The notes beneath the pieces were generated by a model. That model was not told the origin of the DNA. It made no database searches and saw nothing but the letters and a program-made list of their open reading frames with translations. This document shows positions 25,514 to 35,125 of a stretch of 64,000 nt of DNA, in pieces; the stretch's first letter is position 1, and each line of letters starts with the position of its first letter. A program made the position numbers and the translations under genes. The stretch comes from Pseudoruegeria sp. HB172150 (GTDB lineage: Bacteria; Pseudomonadota; Alphaproteobacteria; Rhodobacterales; Rhodobacteraceae), in assembly GCF_013184805.1 (NCBI RefSeq), contig NZ_JAATNG010000001.1, forward strand, positions 620,001-684,000, read 5' to 3'.

Positions 25514-26443
25514 ATGCAGGATGTTCCTAAGCCCGTAAGCGAAGCGCCCAAGGCCAACGGGGCGGATCCCACCGGCTTTCCTACCGTGACGCCCGATCAG
25601 GTGCGCGAGGCGTTCGAAAGCGGCCAGTATCCCTATTCCGAGAAGATGACCCGGCCCGATTACGAGCGCGAGAAGGCGCAGCTTCAGGCCGAGCTGCTGA
25701 AGGTGCAGATCTGGGCGCAGGAGACGGACCAGAAATTCGCGCTGCTCTTCGAGGGGCGGGACGCGGCCGGGAAGGGCGGCACGATCAAGCGGTTCATGGA
25801 GCATCTGAATCCGCGGCAGGCGCGGGTCGTGGCGCTGAACAAGCCGACCTGGGAGGAGCACGGGCAGTGGTTTTTCCAGCGCTACATCGCGGAGCTGCCG
25901 ACCGTGGGCGAAATGGTGTTCTACGACCGGTCCTGGTACAACCGGGCCGGTGTGGAGCGGGTGATGGGGTTCTGCACGCCCAACGAATACCTCGAATTCA
26001 TGCGCCAGACGCCGGAACTGGAGCGGATGCTGGTGCAGTCGGGGATCCAGCTGTACAAATACTGGTTTTCGGTCACGCAGGACGAGCAGCACAGGCGGTT
26101 CGAGCGCCGCAAGACCGATCCGCTGAAGCGGTGGAAGCTGTCGCCGGTGGACCTGGCCTCGCTGGAGCGGTGGGACGACTATACCGAGGCGAAGGAGGCG
26201 ATGTTCTTTTACACCGACACCGCCGATGCGCCGTGGGTGATAGTGAAGTCGAACGACAAGAAGCGGGCGCGGATCAACGCGATGCGGCATTTCCTGTCGA
26301 CGCTGGATTACCCGGAGAAGGATGACAGCATCGTCGGCACGCCGGATCCTTTGATCGTGGGGCGGGCGGAGCATGTGGTGCACAAGTCGGACCACATCCT
26401 GGCGACCTCGTTGCATCCGGCGACACGGCATACGGACGGGTAG
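25514..26443 (+). CDS. ppk2: Polyphosphate kinase 2
   Basis: 309-residue PPK2-family enzyme transferring phosphate between polyphosphate and nucleoside (di)phosphates. Walker A GRDAAGKGG is at residues 81-89, and Walker B-like EMVFYDRSWYNRAGVE with the lid FQRYIAELPT follows. W..SPVDL..L.RW.DYT.A....F is present as in class I enzymes. One-domain length. The 5' region contains TTGACA at 25443-25448, but a matching -10 box is unclear. Confidence 0.92.
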   Translation: MQDVPKPVSEAPKANGADPTGFPTVTPDQVREAFESGQYPYSEKMTRPDYEREKAQLQAELLKVQIWAQETDQKFALLFEGRDAAGKGGTIKRFMEHLNPRQARVVALNKPTWEEHGQWFFQRYIAELPTVGEMVFYDRSWYNRAGVERVMGFCTPNEYLEFMRQTPELERMLVQSGIQLYKYWFSVTQDEQHRRFERRKTDPLKRWKLSPVDLASLERWDDYTEAKEAMFFYTDTADAPWVIVKSNDKKRARINAMRHFLSTLDYPEKDDSIVGTPDPLIVGRAEHVVHKSDHILATSLHPATRHTDG

Positions 26444-26513
26444 GGGATGAGCATTGGCGGGGTGGTATTAAGCTTCCGGCTCATGTGAACACCGGCGGTT
26501 GGCCGCCGGCGGG

Positions 26514-26921
26514 TCAGGCCGGGCGTTCGTCGAAGGCGGGGAGGTCTTCGAGGTGGTCGTCCCAGTTGGCGCGGCTGGCGATGTAGATATGCGCCAGCGG
26601 GCGGAAATCGACGGGCGTGTCGAGGCAGCCGGCGGGCACCATCAGCAGGGCGCCGTCGTTGCGCAGGTCGGGGACCGGGGCGCCGCAATTGGTGCAGAAG
26701 GTCGTCTGGTGGCGCGCGGCGGGGATGCGGTAGGTGCGCAGGTGATCCTCTCCCGACAGCCAGGTGAGGCGGGCGGTGGAGGAGAACAGCTTGGCGCCGT
26801 GGGAGGAGCCGGAGCCCTTGCGGCAGCGGCTGCAGTGGCAGAGGAAGAAACGCTCGAACTCGCCCTCGATCTCGAAGCGGACGGCGCCGCACTGACAGGA
26901 GCCGCGATGTAGTTCCGTCAT
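26514..26921 (-). CDS. GFA-family zinc-binding protein
   Basis: 135 residues with the Gfa/CENP-V cysteine set: GSCQCGAV, FLCHCSRCRK, and TTFCTNCGAPVP. These coordinate two zincs in glutathione-dependent formaldehyde-activating enzyme-like proteins. The family's biochemical role is often unproved. It follows fabI on the same strand by 22 bp and could be the last gene of the fab transcript. A second GFA paralog is at 46776-47189. Confidence 0.85.
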   Translation of the reverse strand: MTELHRGSCQCGAVRFEIEGEFERFFLCHCSRCRKGSGSSHGAKLFSSTARLTWLSGEDHLRTYRIPAARHQTTFCTNCGAPVPDLRNDGALLMVPAGCLDTPVDFRPLAHIYIASRANWDDHLEDLPAFDERPA

Positions 26922-26943
26922 CGCAGGCTCCCGCGGATCATGG

Positions 26944-27732
26944 TCAGAGATTATCGGTCTGCGGCATGCCCAGCACGTGGAAGCCGCCGTCGACCTTGAT
27001 GATCTCGCCCGTGGTGTCGGCGCCGTAGTCGGAGGCGAGGTAGACCGCGGTGCCGCCCACCGATTCCAGCGCGGCGTTGCGGCGCAGGGGGGCGTTGATC
27101 TCGGTATGCTTGAAGGTCTTGCGGGCGCCGCCGATCGCAGCGCCGGCCAGCGTCTTCATCGGGCCGGGGGAGATGGCGTTGACGCGGATGCCCTCGGGGC
27201 CGAGGTCGTTGGCGAGGTAGAGCACGGTGGATTCCAGCGCCGCCTTGGCCACGCCCATGACGTTGTAATAGGGCGTGACGCGGTGCGAGCCCTGGTAGGT
27301 CATCGTCAGCACAGTGCCGCCGTTCGGCATCAGCGCGCGCGAGCGGCGGGCGACGTCGATCAGCGAATAGCAGGAGATCGCCATCGAGTTGGTGAAGTTC
27401 ATCAGCGAGGTGTCGATGAAGCGGCCGGTCAGTTCCGAGCGGTCGGAATAGGCGATGGCGTGGACGACGAAATCGAGGCTGCCCCACTTGTCGCCAAGCT
27501 CGGCGAAGGTGGCGTCCATCTTCGCCTCGTTCATCACGTCGCAGTCGATCAGGATGTTTTCGCCCAGTGTCTCGACCAGCGGCTTTACCCGCTTGCCGAA
27601 GGCCTCGCCCTGGTAGGTGAAGGCCAGCTCCGCACCCTCTGCGGCCATCGCTTTTGCGATGCCCCAGGCGATGGAGCGTTCGTTCGCCACGCCCATGATA
27701 AGCCCGCGCTTGCCGCGCATCAGGTCAGCCAT
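26944..27732 (-). CDS. fabI: Enoyl-ACP reductase (NADH)
   Basis: 262-residue short-chain dehydrogenase fold specialised as FabI, reducing enoyl-ACP in the last step of fatty acid elongation. It has the FabI-type N-terminus KRGLIMGVANERSIAWGIAKA, the catalytic Tyr/Lys in YYNVMGVAKAALE, and ISPGPMKTLAGAAIGG. Third gene of fabA-fabB-fabI, 6 bp after fabB. Confidence 0.95.
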   Translation of the reverse strand: MADLMRGKRGLIMGVANERSIAWGIAKAMAAEGAELAFTYQGEAFGKRVKPLVETLGENILIDCDVMNEAKMDATFAELGDKWGSLDFVVHAIAYSDRSELTGRFIDTSLMNFTNSMAISCYSLIDVARRSRALMPNGGTVLTMTYQGSHRVTPYYNVMGVAKAALESTVLYLANDLGPEGIRVNAISPGPMKTLAGAAIGGARKTFKHTEINAPLRRNAALESVGGTAVYLASDYGADTTGEIIKVDGGFHVLGMPQTDNL

Positions 27733-27738
27733 GTCGTT

Positions 27739-28968
27739 TCATCCGTCGTATCTGCTGAGCAGCATCGAACCGTTCGTGCCGCCGAAGCCAAAGGAGTTGG
27801 TCATTACCGTGTCGAGACCGGCGCCGGTGACCGTTTCCGTGGCGATCTCGTCCGGGTGAAGCGCCGGATCGAGGGTCTCGATATTAATGGAGGGGGTGAT
27901 GAAATCGTCCCGCAGCATCAGGAGGCAGAAGATTGCCTCGAGCGCGCCGGCCGCGCCCTGCGCATGGCCGGTCATCGACTTTGTCGAGGAGACGGGGGGC
28001 GTGCTACCCTCGCCGAAGATGCGGCGCACCGCCTCGACCTCGCCGACATCGCCGACCGGGGTCGAGGTGCCGTGGGCGTTGATGTAGCTGATCCTGCGGT
28101 CCTCCGGCAGGGTTTTCAGCGCGAGCTTCATGGCGCGTTCGCCGCCCTCGCCGGAGGGGGCGACCATGTCGTGCCCGTCGGAGGTGGCGCCGAAGCCGGT
28201 GACCTCGGCATAGATCTTCGCGCCGCGCGCCTTGGCGCGTTCGAGGTCTTCCAGCACGACTATGCCGCCGCCGCCGGAGATGACGAAGCCGTCGCGGTTG
28301 GCGTCGAAGGCGCGGGAGGCCGTCGCGGGGGTATCGTTGTATTTGCTGCTCATCGCGCCCATGGCATCGAACAAACAACTGAGCGTCCAGTCGAGTTCCT
28401 CGCCGCCGCCGGCGAACATCACATCCTGCTGGCCGAGCATGATCTGCTGCGCCGCCATGCCGATGCAATGCAGCGAGGTCGAGCAGGCCGAGGTGATCGA
28501 GAAGTTGACGCCCTTGATCTTGTAGGCCGTCGAGAGGTTGGCCGAGATCGTCGACGACATGCATTTCGGCACCGCGAAGGGACCGATGCGTTTCGGTGCG
28601 CCCTTTTCCAGCACGGTCTGGTGCGCGGCGAACATGGCCGAGGTCGAGGGGCCGCCGGAACCCGCGATAAGGCCGGTGCCGGGATTCGACACCTCCTCTT
28701 CGGACAGGCCGGCATCCGCAATGGCCTGGGACATGGCGATATAAGAATAGGCGGCACCCGGGCCCATGAAGCGCAGCAGGCGCTTGTCTATCTGCGCCTC
28801 GACGTCGATGTCGATGGCGCCCTTGACCTGGCTTCGGAAGCCGCGCTCGGTATAGTCCGGCGCGGCGACGATACCGGATTTCCCGGCCTTCAGGCTTGCT
28901 GTCACCTCCTCGGCGGAATTGCCGATGGAGGAGACGATCCCCAGTCCGGTGACTGCGACACGACGCAT
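27739..28968 (-). CDS. fabB: 3-oxoacyl-ACP synthase I
   Basis: 409 residues from ATG 28968 (MRRVAVTG), with GGGAGAG upstream; a GTG two codons earlier is less likely. Catalytic cysteine in [13 protein letters not shown], followed by the two histidines in [11 protein letters not shown] and [11 protein letters not shown]. It condenses malonyl-ACP with acyl-ACP. The pairing with fabA identifies FabB, the branch that elongates the cis-unsaturated intermediate. 28 bp after fabA. Confidence 0.95.
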   Translation of the reverse strand: MRRVAVTGLGIVSSIGNSAEEVTASLKAGKSGIVAAPDYTERGFRSQVKGAIDIDVEAQIDKRLLRFMGPGAAYSYIAMSQAIADAGLSEEEVSNPGTGLIAGSGGPSTSAMFAAHQTVLEKGAPKRIGPFAVPKCMSSTISANLSTAYKIKGVNFSITSACSTSLHCIGMAAQQIMLGQQDVMFAGGGEELDWTLSCLFDAMGAMSSKYNDTPATASRAFDANRDGFVISGGGGIVVLEDLERAKARGAKIYAEVTGFGATSDGHDMVAPSGEGGERAMKLALKTLPEDRRISYINAHGTSTPVGDVGEVEAVRRIFGEGSTPPVSSTKSMTGHAQGAAGALEAIFCLLMLRDDFITPSINIETLDPALHPDEIATETVTGAGLDTVMTNSFGFGGTNGSMLLSRYDG

Positions 28969-28996
28969 TTGCACTCTCCCTGCTGCCCGGTCCTCG

Positions 28997-29509
28997 TCAG
29001 GACTTGGCGGCGGCGAGGCCGACCTTCAAGCCGGTTGCCTCGCAGACGACCTCACCATCGGCCAGCACGCGGCCGTCTGCAACGCCCATCTTCAGCTTGC
29101 GGTCTATGACCCGCGTGAAGGTCACTTCGTAGGTGACAAGCTTGCGGTCAGGGCGGACCATTCCGGAATTCTTGACCTCGCCGACGCCGAGCGCGAAGCC
29201 CTGGCCCTGCCAGCCACGCCAGCCGAGATTGAAGCCGGTGAGCTGCCAGAGCCCGTCGAGCATCAGGCAGCCGGGCATCACCTCGTTGCCGGGGAAGTGG
29301 CAGGGGAAGAACCAGAGGTCGGGCGAGATGTCGAGTTCCGCCGTGATATGACCCTTACCGTTCTCGCCACCGTCGGCGGACACTTCGGTGATCCGGTCCA
29401 TCATCAGCATGGGCGGTTCCGGCAATTGCGCGTTGCCGGGGCCGAAAAGCTCTCCGCGTGCGCATTTCAACAGCGCTTCCTTGTCGAATGACGTCGGATA
29501 TTGGGACAT
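28997..29509 (-). CDS. fabA: 3-hydroxydecanoyl-ACP dehydratase/isomerase
   Basis: 170 residues: a single hot-dog domain with the active-site His and Asp in [23 protein letters not shown]. FabA dehydrates 3-hydroxydecanoyl-ACP and isomerises the trans-2 to the cis-3 double bond, starting anaerobic unsaturated fatty acid synthesis. First gene of a three-gene operon with fabB and fabI, and divergent from irr, so both promoters lie in 29510-29661. Confidence 0.95.
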   Translation of the reverse strand: MSQYPTSFDKEALLKCARGELFGPGNAQLPEPPMLMMDRITEVSADGGENGKGHITAELDISPDLWFFPCHFPGNEVMPGCLMLDGLWQLTGFNLGWRGWQGQGFALGVGEVKNSGMVRPDRKLVTYEVTFTRVIDRKLKMGVADGRVLADGEVVCEATGLKVGLAAAKS

Positions 29510-29661
29510 TTCCCCCCCGTTTTTCGGCTTATGCCTCTTGAATCACGGGGTCTCTATCACCCGTATCCGCGGGCTGGCAAGCGCGTGCGTTTACCTGTCC
29601 GATACCGCGGGGGCAGGATTCCGTTTGAAACTCGGGGTCTGTGGACACTATATTAGGTTTC

Positions 29662-30108
29662 ATGCGGGACGGGATCACGATGCAGGCGACCGAAACACGC
29701 CAGAAACGCGGGGCCGATTGGCTGGCTGGTGCCGGGCTGCGCCCGACACGGCAGCGCGTTGCCCTGGCCGCGCTGCTGATCGGTGACGGCAAGGACCGGC
29801 ATGTGACGGCGGAGAGCCTCTATGCCGCAAGCTGCGACAGCGGCGAAAAGGTTTCCCTGGCCACCGTCTACAACACGCTGCGCGCCTTTTGCGAGGCGGG
29901 GCTGATGCGCGAGATCACGGTGGACGGGTCGAAGAGCTATTTCGACACCAACACCTCGAACCATCCGCATTTCTTCTGGGAAGACGATGCGCATCTGACG
30001 GATGCGCCGGCGGAGGAGCTGAAGATCGCGCAGCTGCCACAGGCACCGGAAGGGGCGGAGATCGCCAAGGTCGACGTGGTGATCCGGCTGCGTCCGGCGC
30101 GGGGCTGA
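29662..30108 (+). CDS. irr: Fur-family regulator, Irr type
   Basis: 148 residues from ATG 29662 (alternatives: GTG 29641, ATG 29680). The winged-helix part GLRPTRQRVALAALL...HVTAESLYAA...VSLATVYNTLRAF is the Fur/Irr DNA-binding domain. The metal/haem region reads NHPHFFWEDDAHLTDAP, where Irr proteins usually have a histidine cluster. An N-terminal Cys-Pro haem motif is not visible. Irr controls haem and iron genes under iron limitation. Its location next to fabA is the usual one in Rhodobacteraceae. Confidence 0.87.
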   Translation: MRDGITMQATETRQKRGADWLAGAGLRPTRQRVALAALLIGDGKDRHVTAESLYAASCDSGEKVSLATVYNTLRAFCEAGLMREITVDGSKSYFDTNTSNHPHFFWEDDAHLTDAPAEELKIAQLPQAPEGAEIAKVDVVIRLRPARG

Positions 30109-30263
30109 GTTTCCCTTTTTCGGCTGTTGTTGCTGGAATGAGCGCATCAGCGCGCTGTTTTTTCTGAAATAGGTGAGGGGACGCGCCGCCTTTTGGGCGG
30201 TGCTGTGTGTCGCGTGGAATTCAGCTTCGGGCTTTCCGAAACAGGGCGCGGCCCGGTGGCGGA

Positions 30264-30902
30264 TCAGGCGGCGCGGAAGCGGTCCGGGATCTGCCAGTGA
30301 TCGCTGACGCGCGCGCGTTTCCAGTGGCGCGAGGACAGGCGCATGTTGGCGCTGCGGGCGAATTTGATTAGGTCCTTGACCGAGCCGCTGTCGACGTCGA
30401 ATTCCATCAGCCGGTCGGGATCGGCGCGGAAATGCTCTCGCACCATGTCGTGGTGGCGGTGGAAGTCGTCGGCCCAGAGGTTCAGCACGCCCTTGAGGCT
30501 CATGCCCGTGCGATCCATCGCCCATTGCAGGTAGCGGCCGCCCTGGCGGTCGATGCGGTCCTGCAGCCAGCGGTCGGTGTCGCGGGTGTTCAGGATGAAT
30601 TTCGCCGACGGATATTCCTCGGCGAGGAGCGCGAAGCGGCGGAAGTTTTCTATCTGCAGCCCGCCCTGGGAGAATTCCATGCCGAAGAAGGCGCGGAAGT
30701 CGTCGAACCCGTAGACCGCCGGGCGGCCGGCGGAGATGTTTCGGTGGATCGCGAGCTGGACGTTGCGGCCCTGGACGGCGGGATGGCCCTTTTCGCGCCA
30801 GTAGCGGCCGGTTCCGTGCAGCGACATGATTCCGCTGGCCTGGAACAGGTGGTTGAGAGCCGTCGTGCCACAGTTGTTGAAGCCGATCTGAAAGATCCGC
30901 AT
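30264..30902 (-). CDS. Sulfotransferase-like protein
   Basis: 212 residues. The N-terminus MRIFQIGFNNCGTTALNHLFQASG resembles the 5'-phosphosulfate-binding loop of PAPS-dependent sulfotransferases (K..R replaced by GFNNCGTT), and AKFILNTRDTDRWLQDRI resembles the 3'-phosphate-binding segment. The lysine of the canonical loop is missing, so donor use is uncertain. The neighbour on the same strand (31028-31894) is uncharacterised, and the pair might modify a surface glycan. Confidence 0.7.
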   Translation of the reverse strand: MRIFQIGFNNCGTTALNHLFQASGIMSLHGTGRYWREKGHPAVQGRNVQLAIHRNISAGRPAVYGFDDFRAFFGMEFSQGGLQIENFRRFALLAEEYPSAKFILNTRDTDRWLQDRIDRQGGRYLQWAMDRTGMSLKGVLNLWADDFHRHHDMVREHFRADPDRLMEFDVDSGSVKDLIKFARSANMRLSSRHWKRARVSDHWQIPDRFRAA

Positions 30903-31027
30903 GGCGTGCCTGTTAGCCTCTGTGTTTTTTGTTTTGTCTGCGTCGATAGGTGTTTTTATTTATCCACAGGGCTACGGATTGAATACGGCGAAAATGCGGC
31001 GCCGGGGCCGGGCCGGCGGTTATCGGC

Positions 31028-31894
31028 CTAGAACCATTGGCCGGGCTCCATCAACCCAAGGTCGAGCAACTGCTTGGAATGCCACGTAAAAGATGTCGAG
31101 TTGTGCCAGTGGAAGGTGGGGATGTCGAAGGTGGAGCCGGCATTGGTCTTGAGCGCCTTTGCGGTCCGGAATGAACAGATTGCCGCCGTAATGTTGTGGT
31201 GCCAGGGGCAGGAATAGGTGTTGTATTCCTCGTCCGAGAAGGTGTGGTCGGGGCGCAGGGTCAGCCCCTTTTTCGCGCGGAACAGCGCAATGCGGTCGAT
31301 CTTGCGGGAGGCGGGGGGAACGTGTTCCTCGAACCGCCAGCGCAGGCCGCCGAAGAAGTCGAGCTGCCGTTCCTTGGGTTGATTGCCGTCGGGGTCGAGG
31401 CGGGCGAGGGCGTAGTAGCCGGATTTGTCGAGATGCGCGTCCTCGAGGCTGACGGCGTCGGGATGGGTTTCGAGGTCGGCGGCGTAGAGGTCGACGACGT
31501 AGGTGAGCACGGCGTCGCGGCGTTCCTCGGTGTGGAAGGCCAGCATCTCGGCGATGGAGCGCGTCTCGCAGAACGGGAAGAACAGGTATTCGGCGTTGAA
31601 GCAGTAATAGAGCCACGTGCCGGGGGCCGCGGCTATGACGGCGTTGACCGCCTGGATATGGGCGCCGGCGCGCTGCAGCGGGTGGTCGATGCGGTGCACG
31701 TCCTCGGCGAGGTGGCGGGGAAGCGAAAGCTCCCCGGGGGCAAAGAGCAGGACGGTGGGGAAGCCGAGATTCATATGGTGGCGGATGGTGGAATCGACCT
31801 CGACGAGGTCCTCGACGAAGATCATCGCGACGGGGCCTTTCGCCAGCGCGGCTTTGCCGTCTTTCAGGAATGCGTCGAGGCTCGGGTAGCGCAT
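31028..31894 (-). CDS. Uncharacterised 288-residue protein
   Basis: Not assigned to a family with confidence. No signal peptide or transmembrane helix is evident. Features: MIFVEDLVEVDSTIRHHMNLGF and VLLFAPGELSLP near the N-terminus look like strand-turn elements of a Rossmann-like or glycosyltransferase GT-A fold. AEYLFFPFCETRSIAEML, EEYNTYSCPWHHNITAAICSFRT and a tryptophan/histidine-rich C-terminus (FHWHNSTSFTWHSKQLL) follow. Glycosyltransferase-like activity is a guess. It lies 125 bp upstream of the sulfotransferase-like gene in the same orientation. Confidence 0.6.
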   Translation of the reverse strand: MRYPSLDAFLKDGKAALAKGPVAMIFVEDLVEVDSTIRHHMNLGFPTVLLFAPGELSLPRHLAEDVHRIDHPLQRAGAHIQAVNAVIAAAPGTWLYYCFNAEYLFFPFCETRSIAEMLAFHTEERRDAVLTYVVDLYAADLETHPDAVSLEDAHLDKSGYYALARLDPDGNQPKERQLDFFGGLRWRFEEHVPPASRKIDRIALFRAKKGLTLRPDHTFSDEEYNTYSCPWHHNITAAICSFRTAKALKTNAGSTFDIPTFHWHNSTSFTWHSKQLLDLGLMEPGQWF

Positions 31895-32012
31895 GGGCGG
31901 GTCCGGTTGCGTCGGGTTTCCGGGAGCGTGCCCCGATCACGGCGCGGTTTGCAAGACGGGGCGGTTGGGTGTATGCGGCGGGCCTGATCCTAGCAGGTGA
32001 GACTGGCCGACG

Positions 32013-33332
32013 ATGGCGGAGCCGAAGAAGCTGTTCATCAAGACATATGGCTGTCAGATGAACGTCTATGACAGCGAGCGCATGGCGGAAGCCATGGGCG
32101 GCGCGGGCTATGTGGAAACCGCGTCGGCGGACGACGCGGACATGATCCTGCTGAACACCTGCCATATCCGCGAGAAGGCGGCGGAGAAGGTCTATTCCGA
32201 GCTGGGGCGGTTCAAGGAGCTGAAGGCGGCGCGGCCGGACCTGAAGATCGGCGTGGCGGGCTGCGTGGCGCAGGCCGAAGGCGAAGAGATCATGCGGCGG
32301 CAGCCGCTGGTCGATCTGGTAGTGGGGCCGCAGAGCTATCACCGGCTGCCGGAGCTGGAGGCGCGGGCGCGCGGCGGCGAGAAGGCGCTGGATACCGAGT
32401 TTCCCGAGGAAGACAAGTTTACCCGGCTGAAGCGGCGGCCGCAGGCGAAGCGCGGGCCGACCGCCTTCCTGACGGTGCAGGAGGGCTGCGACAAGTTCTG
32501 CGCCTTCTGCGTGGTGCCCTATACGCGGGGCGCCGAGGTGTCGCGGCCGGTGGCGCAGGTGCTGGGCGAGGCGCGGGATTTGGTGGAGCGCGGGGTGCGG
32601 GAGATCACCCTGCTGGGGCAGAACGTGAATGCCTATCACGGGGCAGCGGAGGGCGGCGACTGGTCGCTGGCGCGGCTGATCCGGGAACTGGCCGGGATCG
32701 ACGGGCTGGAGCGGATCCGGTTCACCACCTCGCACCCGAACGACATGGACGACGACCTGATCGCGGCGCATGGGGACTGCGCAAAGCTGATGCCGTACCT
32801 GCACCTGCCGGTGCAGTCGGGGTCGGACAGGGTGCTGAAGGCGATGAACCGCAAGCACACGGCGGAGAAATATCTGCGGCTGATCGAGCGGATCCGGGCG
32901 GCGCGGCCGGATATCCTGATGTCTGGGGATTTCATCGTCGGTTTCCCGGGAGAGACCGAGGCGGATTTCGCCGACACGATGGCGCTGGTCGAAGCTGTTC
33001 GGTACGGGCAGTGCTATTCCTTCAAGTATTCGGCGCGGCCGGGAACGCCGGCTGCGGAGCGGGCGCTGGTCGATGCCGATGTTGCGAGCGAGCGGCTGGC
33101 GCGGCTGCAGGCGCTGCTGACGCGGCAGCAGCGGGAGATCCAGGACGAGATGGTCGGCTGCGAGGTCGGCGTGCTGTTCGAGCGCAAGGGGCGGATGCCG
33201 GGGCAGATGGCGGGCAAGTCCGACCACCTGCACGCGGTGTATGTCGAGGGCGCGAACGTGGCCGTGGGCGATCTGGCCCGGGTGCGGATCACCGCGAGCG
33301 GGCCGAACTCGCTGGCCGGGGAACTGGTGTAG
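32013..33332 (+). CDS. miaB: tRNA-2-methylthio-N6-isopentenyladenosine37 synthase
   Basis: 439-residue radical-SAM methylthiotransferase acting on i6A37 of tRNAs reading UNN codons. UPF0004 domain: [16 protein letters not shown] with later cysteines in [10 protein letters not shown] and GVAGCVAQ. Radical-SAM cluster: [16 protein letters not shown] (CxxxCxxC). The C-terminal TRAM domain starts near [13 protein letters not shown]. It opens the conserved block miaB-phoH-ybeY-corC-lnt. Confidence 0.97.
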   Translation: MAEPKKLFIKTYGCQMNVYDSERMAEAMGGAGYVETASADDADMILLNTCHIREKAAEKVYSELGRFKELKAARPDLKIGVAGCVAQAEGEEIMRRQPLVDLVVGPQSYHRLPELEARARGGEKALDTEFPEEDKFTRLKRRPQAKRGPTAFLTVQEGCDKFCAFCVVPYTRGAEVSRPVAQVLGEARDLVERGVREITLLGQNVNAYHGAAEGGDWSLARLIRELAGIDGLERIRFTTSHPNDMDDDLIAAHGDCAKLMPYLHLPVQSGSDRVLKAMNRKHTAEKYLRLIERIRAARPDILMSGDFIVGFPGETEADFADTMALVEAVRYGQCYSFKYSARPGTPAAERALVDADVASERLARLQALLTRQQREIQDEMVGCEVGVLFERKGRMPGQMAGKSDHLHAVYVEGANVAVGDLARVRITASGPNSLAGELV

Positions 33333-33478
33333 CGCCGCCGGGCGCCGGTTCCGGAAAGCCTTTCTTAACCAGAGCAGTCTAGCCTGCGCCTGCCAGGTAT
33401 GGGGGCGATGGGCCGGTTCGGAGGAGAACCGGTCATTGCAGCATATTCGCCCTTTTTCGTGAGGCTGGAGGGTTGCGG

Positions 33479-33799
33479 ATGCTGAGAATTGCCGGATTTG
33501 TCCTTGTTTTGGCCGGCCTCGCCGGTGTCGCGGAAGCGCAGCGGCTGAGTGCGAATGCCGGTTACGTGGCGATGCGGCCCACGATCGCGATCAGCTGCTA
33601 TCGCGGGCCATGGCAGCAGGTGATCTGGGACCGGCCGCAGCCGGAATTCATCGACAGCCTTGTCGCCGCCGGCTACGACATTGCGACAGCGAGCGCGATC
33701 GCGAACCGGATCTGCCGCGATCCGGCGCTGGTCAACGACCCGGCCGGGCTGCGCAAGGCGGTGGCACGGATGCTGCGGGAAACGCCTGTGCGGAACTGA
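33479..33799 (+). CDS. Small exported protein of unknown function
   Basis: 106 residues with a signal peptide (IAGFVLVLAGLAGVAEA|QRL) and two cysteines (ISCYRGPW, NRICRDP) that may pair. The mature part has PRPEFIDSL-type and AIANRICRDPALVNDPAGLRKAVARML helices. ATG 33479 follows GGAGGG at the right distance. No recognised family. It sits between miaB and phoH. Confidence 0.7.
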   Translation: MLRIAGFVLVLAGLAGVAEAQRLSANAGYVAMRPTIAISCYRGPWQQVIWDRPQPEFIDSLVAAGYDIATASAIANRICRDPALVNDPAGLRKAVARMLRETPVRN

Positions 33800-34080
33800 T
33801 GCCTGGTGGCGGCTGCGGATATCGCGGGCGGACGGAGCGGGCGGACGGAATGGCGCGGCGGCCGCACGGTGGGTTATTCCTGATCGGCACTTTGCGGGCT
33901 GCTGCGGTGCGGCAATGGCGGGATCCGGCGAACGCGTACAATATCTGCCGCGGTTTCATGCTTTTGCCACAACCATGTGTGCAGACTGGCCCCCATATTG
34001 GCGCCTGCCGCCGATTGTGACTTGCGTCCGGCATCGGCGCTTGGCACGCTCGAAGCAAGTACCAGGGAACGGAGAGCTAC

Positions 34081-35094
34081 TTGGCCATTGGCACCTTGAC
34101 CCCGCCTGTCTCACCCGAAGAGATTCACGAAACCCTTCTGGAATTCCCGGATAACCGATTGCTGATCGACCTCTGCGGAGAGTTCGACCGCAACCTTGCG
34201 CAGGTCGAGCACGGGCTGTCGGTGCAGATCTTTCGAAAGGGCAACCACCTGGCGGTGATCGGCGACGGCGAGGCGCGCGGGCAGGCGGCGGCGGTGCTGC
34301 AGGAACTGTACGCGCGGCTGGAAGCCGGGCGTTCTGTGGATGCGGGCGATATCGACGGGCTGATCCGGCTGGGCGGCAGCGACAAGGACACGGGCGCGCG
34401 GGACGGAGACCAGATGGAACTGTTCCAGGGCGGCCGGGTGGAGATCAAGACCCGGAAGAAGACGGTGGAGCCGCGGACCGAGGCGCAGAAGGCTTATGTG
34501 AAGTCGCTGTTTTCCAACGAGCTGGCCTTCGGCATCGGCCCGGCGGGGACCGGTAAGACCTATCTGGCGGTGGCGGTGGGCGTGTCGATGTTCATCGGCG
34601 GCCATGTCGACAAGATCATCCTGTCGCGTCCGGCTGTGGAGGCGGGCGAGCGGCTTGGCTTTCTGCCCGGCGACATGAAGGAGAAGGTCGATCCCTACAT
34701 GCAGCCGCTGTACGATGCGCTGAACGATTTTCTTCCCGGCAAGCAGCTGGCCAAGCTGATGGAGGAGAAGAATATCGAGATTGCGCCGCTGGCCTTCATG
34801 CGCGGGCGCACGCTGTCGAACGCTTTCGTGGTGCTGGACGAGGCGCAGAACGCCACGACCATGCAGATGAAGATGTTCCTGACGCGGCTTGGCGAGGGGT
34901 CGCGGATGGTGATTACCGGCGACCGAAGCCAGGTCGACCTGCCGCGCGGCGTGCAGTCGGGCCTGCAGGATGCGGAGCGTCTGCTGAGCACGGTGCAGGG
35001 GATTTCGTTCAACTATTTCACAGCCAAGGACGTCGTGCGTCACCCGCTGGTCGCGAGGATCATCGAGGCTTACGACGCGGACGAGGCGTCCTGA
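34081..35094 (+). CDS. phoH: PhoH-family ATPase (PhoH-like, YbeZ type)
   Basis: 337 residues. P-loop FGIGPAGTGKTYLA, Walker B VVLDEAQNATTMQMKMFLTR and ITGDRSQVDLP place it in the PhoH/YbeZ ATPases. They are linked to RNA processing with YbeY and show helicase/RNase-associated behaviour. Start is TTG 34081 after GGAGAGCTAC; no ATG lies near the N-terminal edge. Genomic order phoH...ybeY-corC-lnt is conserved, but an O-methyltransferase and a CDF transporter separate phoH and ybeY here. Confidence 0.94.
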   Translation: MAIGTLTPPVSPEEIHETLLEFPDNRLLIDLCGEFDRNLAQVEHGLSVQIFRKGNHLAVIGDGEARGQAAAVLQELYARLEAGRSVDAGDIDGLIRLGGSDKDTGARDGDQMELFQGGRVEIKTRKKTVEPRTEAQKAYVKSLFSNELAFGIGPAGTGKTYLAVAVGVSMFIGGHVDKIILSRPAVEAGERLGFLPGDMKEKVDPYMQPLYDALNDFLPGKQLAKLMEEKNIEIAPLAFMRGRTLSNAFVVLDEAQNATTMQMKMFLTRLGEGSRMVITGDRSQVDLPRGVQSGLQDAERLLSTVQGISFNYFTAKDVVRHPLVARIIEAYDADEAS

Positions 35095-35125
35095 GCCGAT
35101 ATTCCGGCAAAATGAGGACAGACAG

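Noticed and set aside
26977-29109. 710-codon open frame on the plus strand across fabI-fabB-fabA
   Set aside because: Antisense to three unmistakable fatty acid synthesis genes; composition is that of a shadow frame.
31020-33233. Long open frame on the minus strand (over 700 codons) covering miaB
   Set aside because: It is antisense to a clear miaB, is rich in Arg/Pro/His as expected of a shadow frame in GC-rich DNA, and has no domain pattern. Only the separate 288-residue gene at its left end, in another frame, is real.
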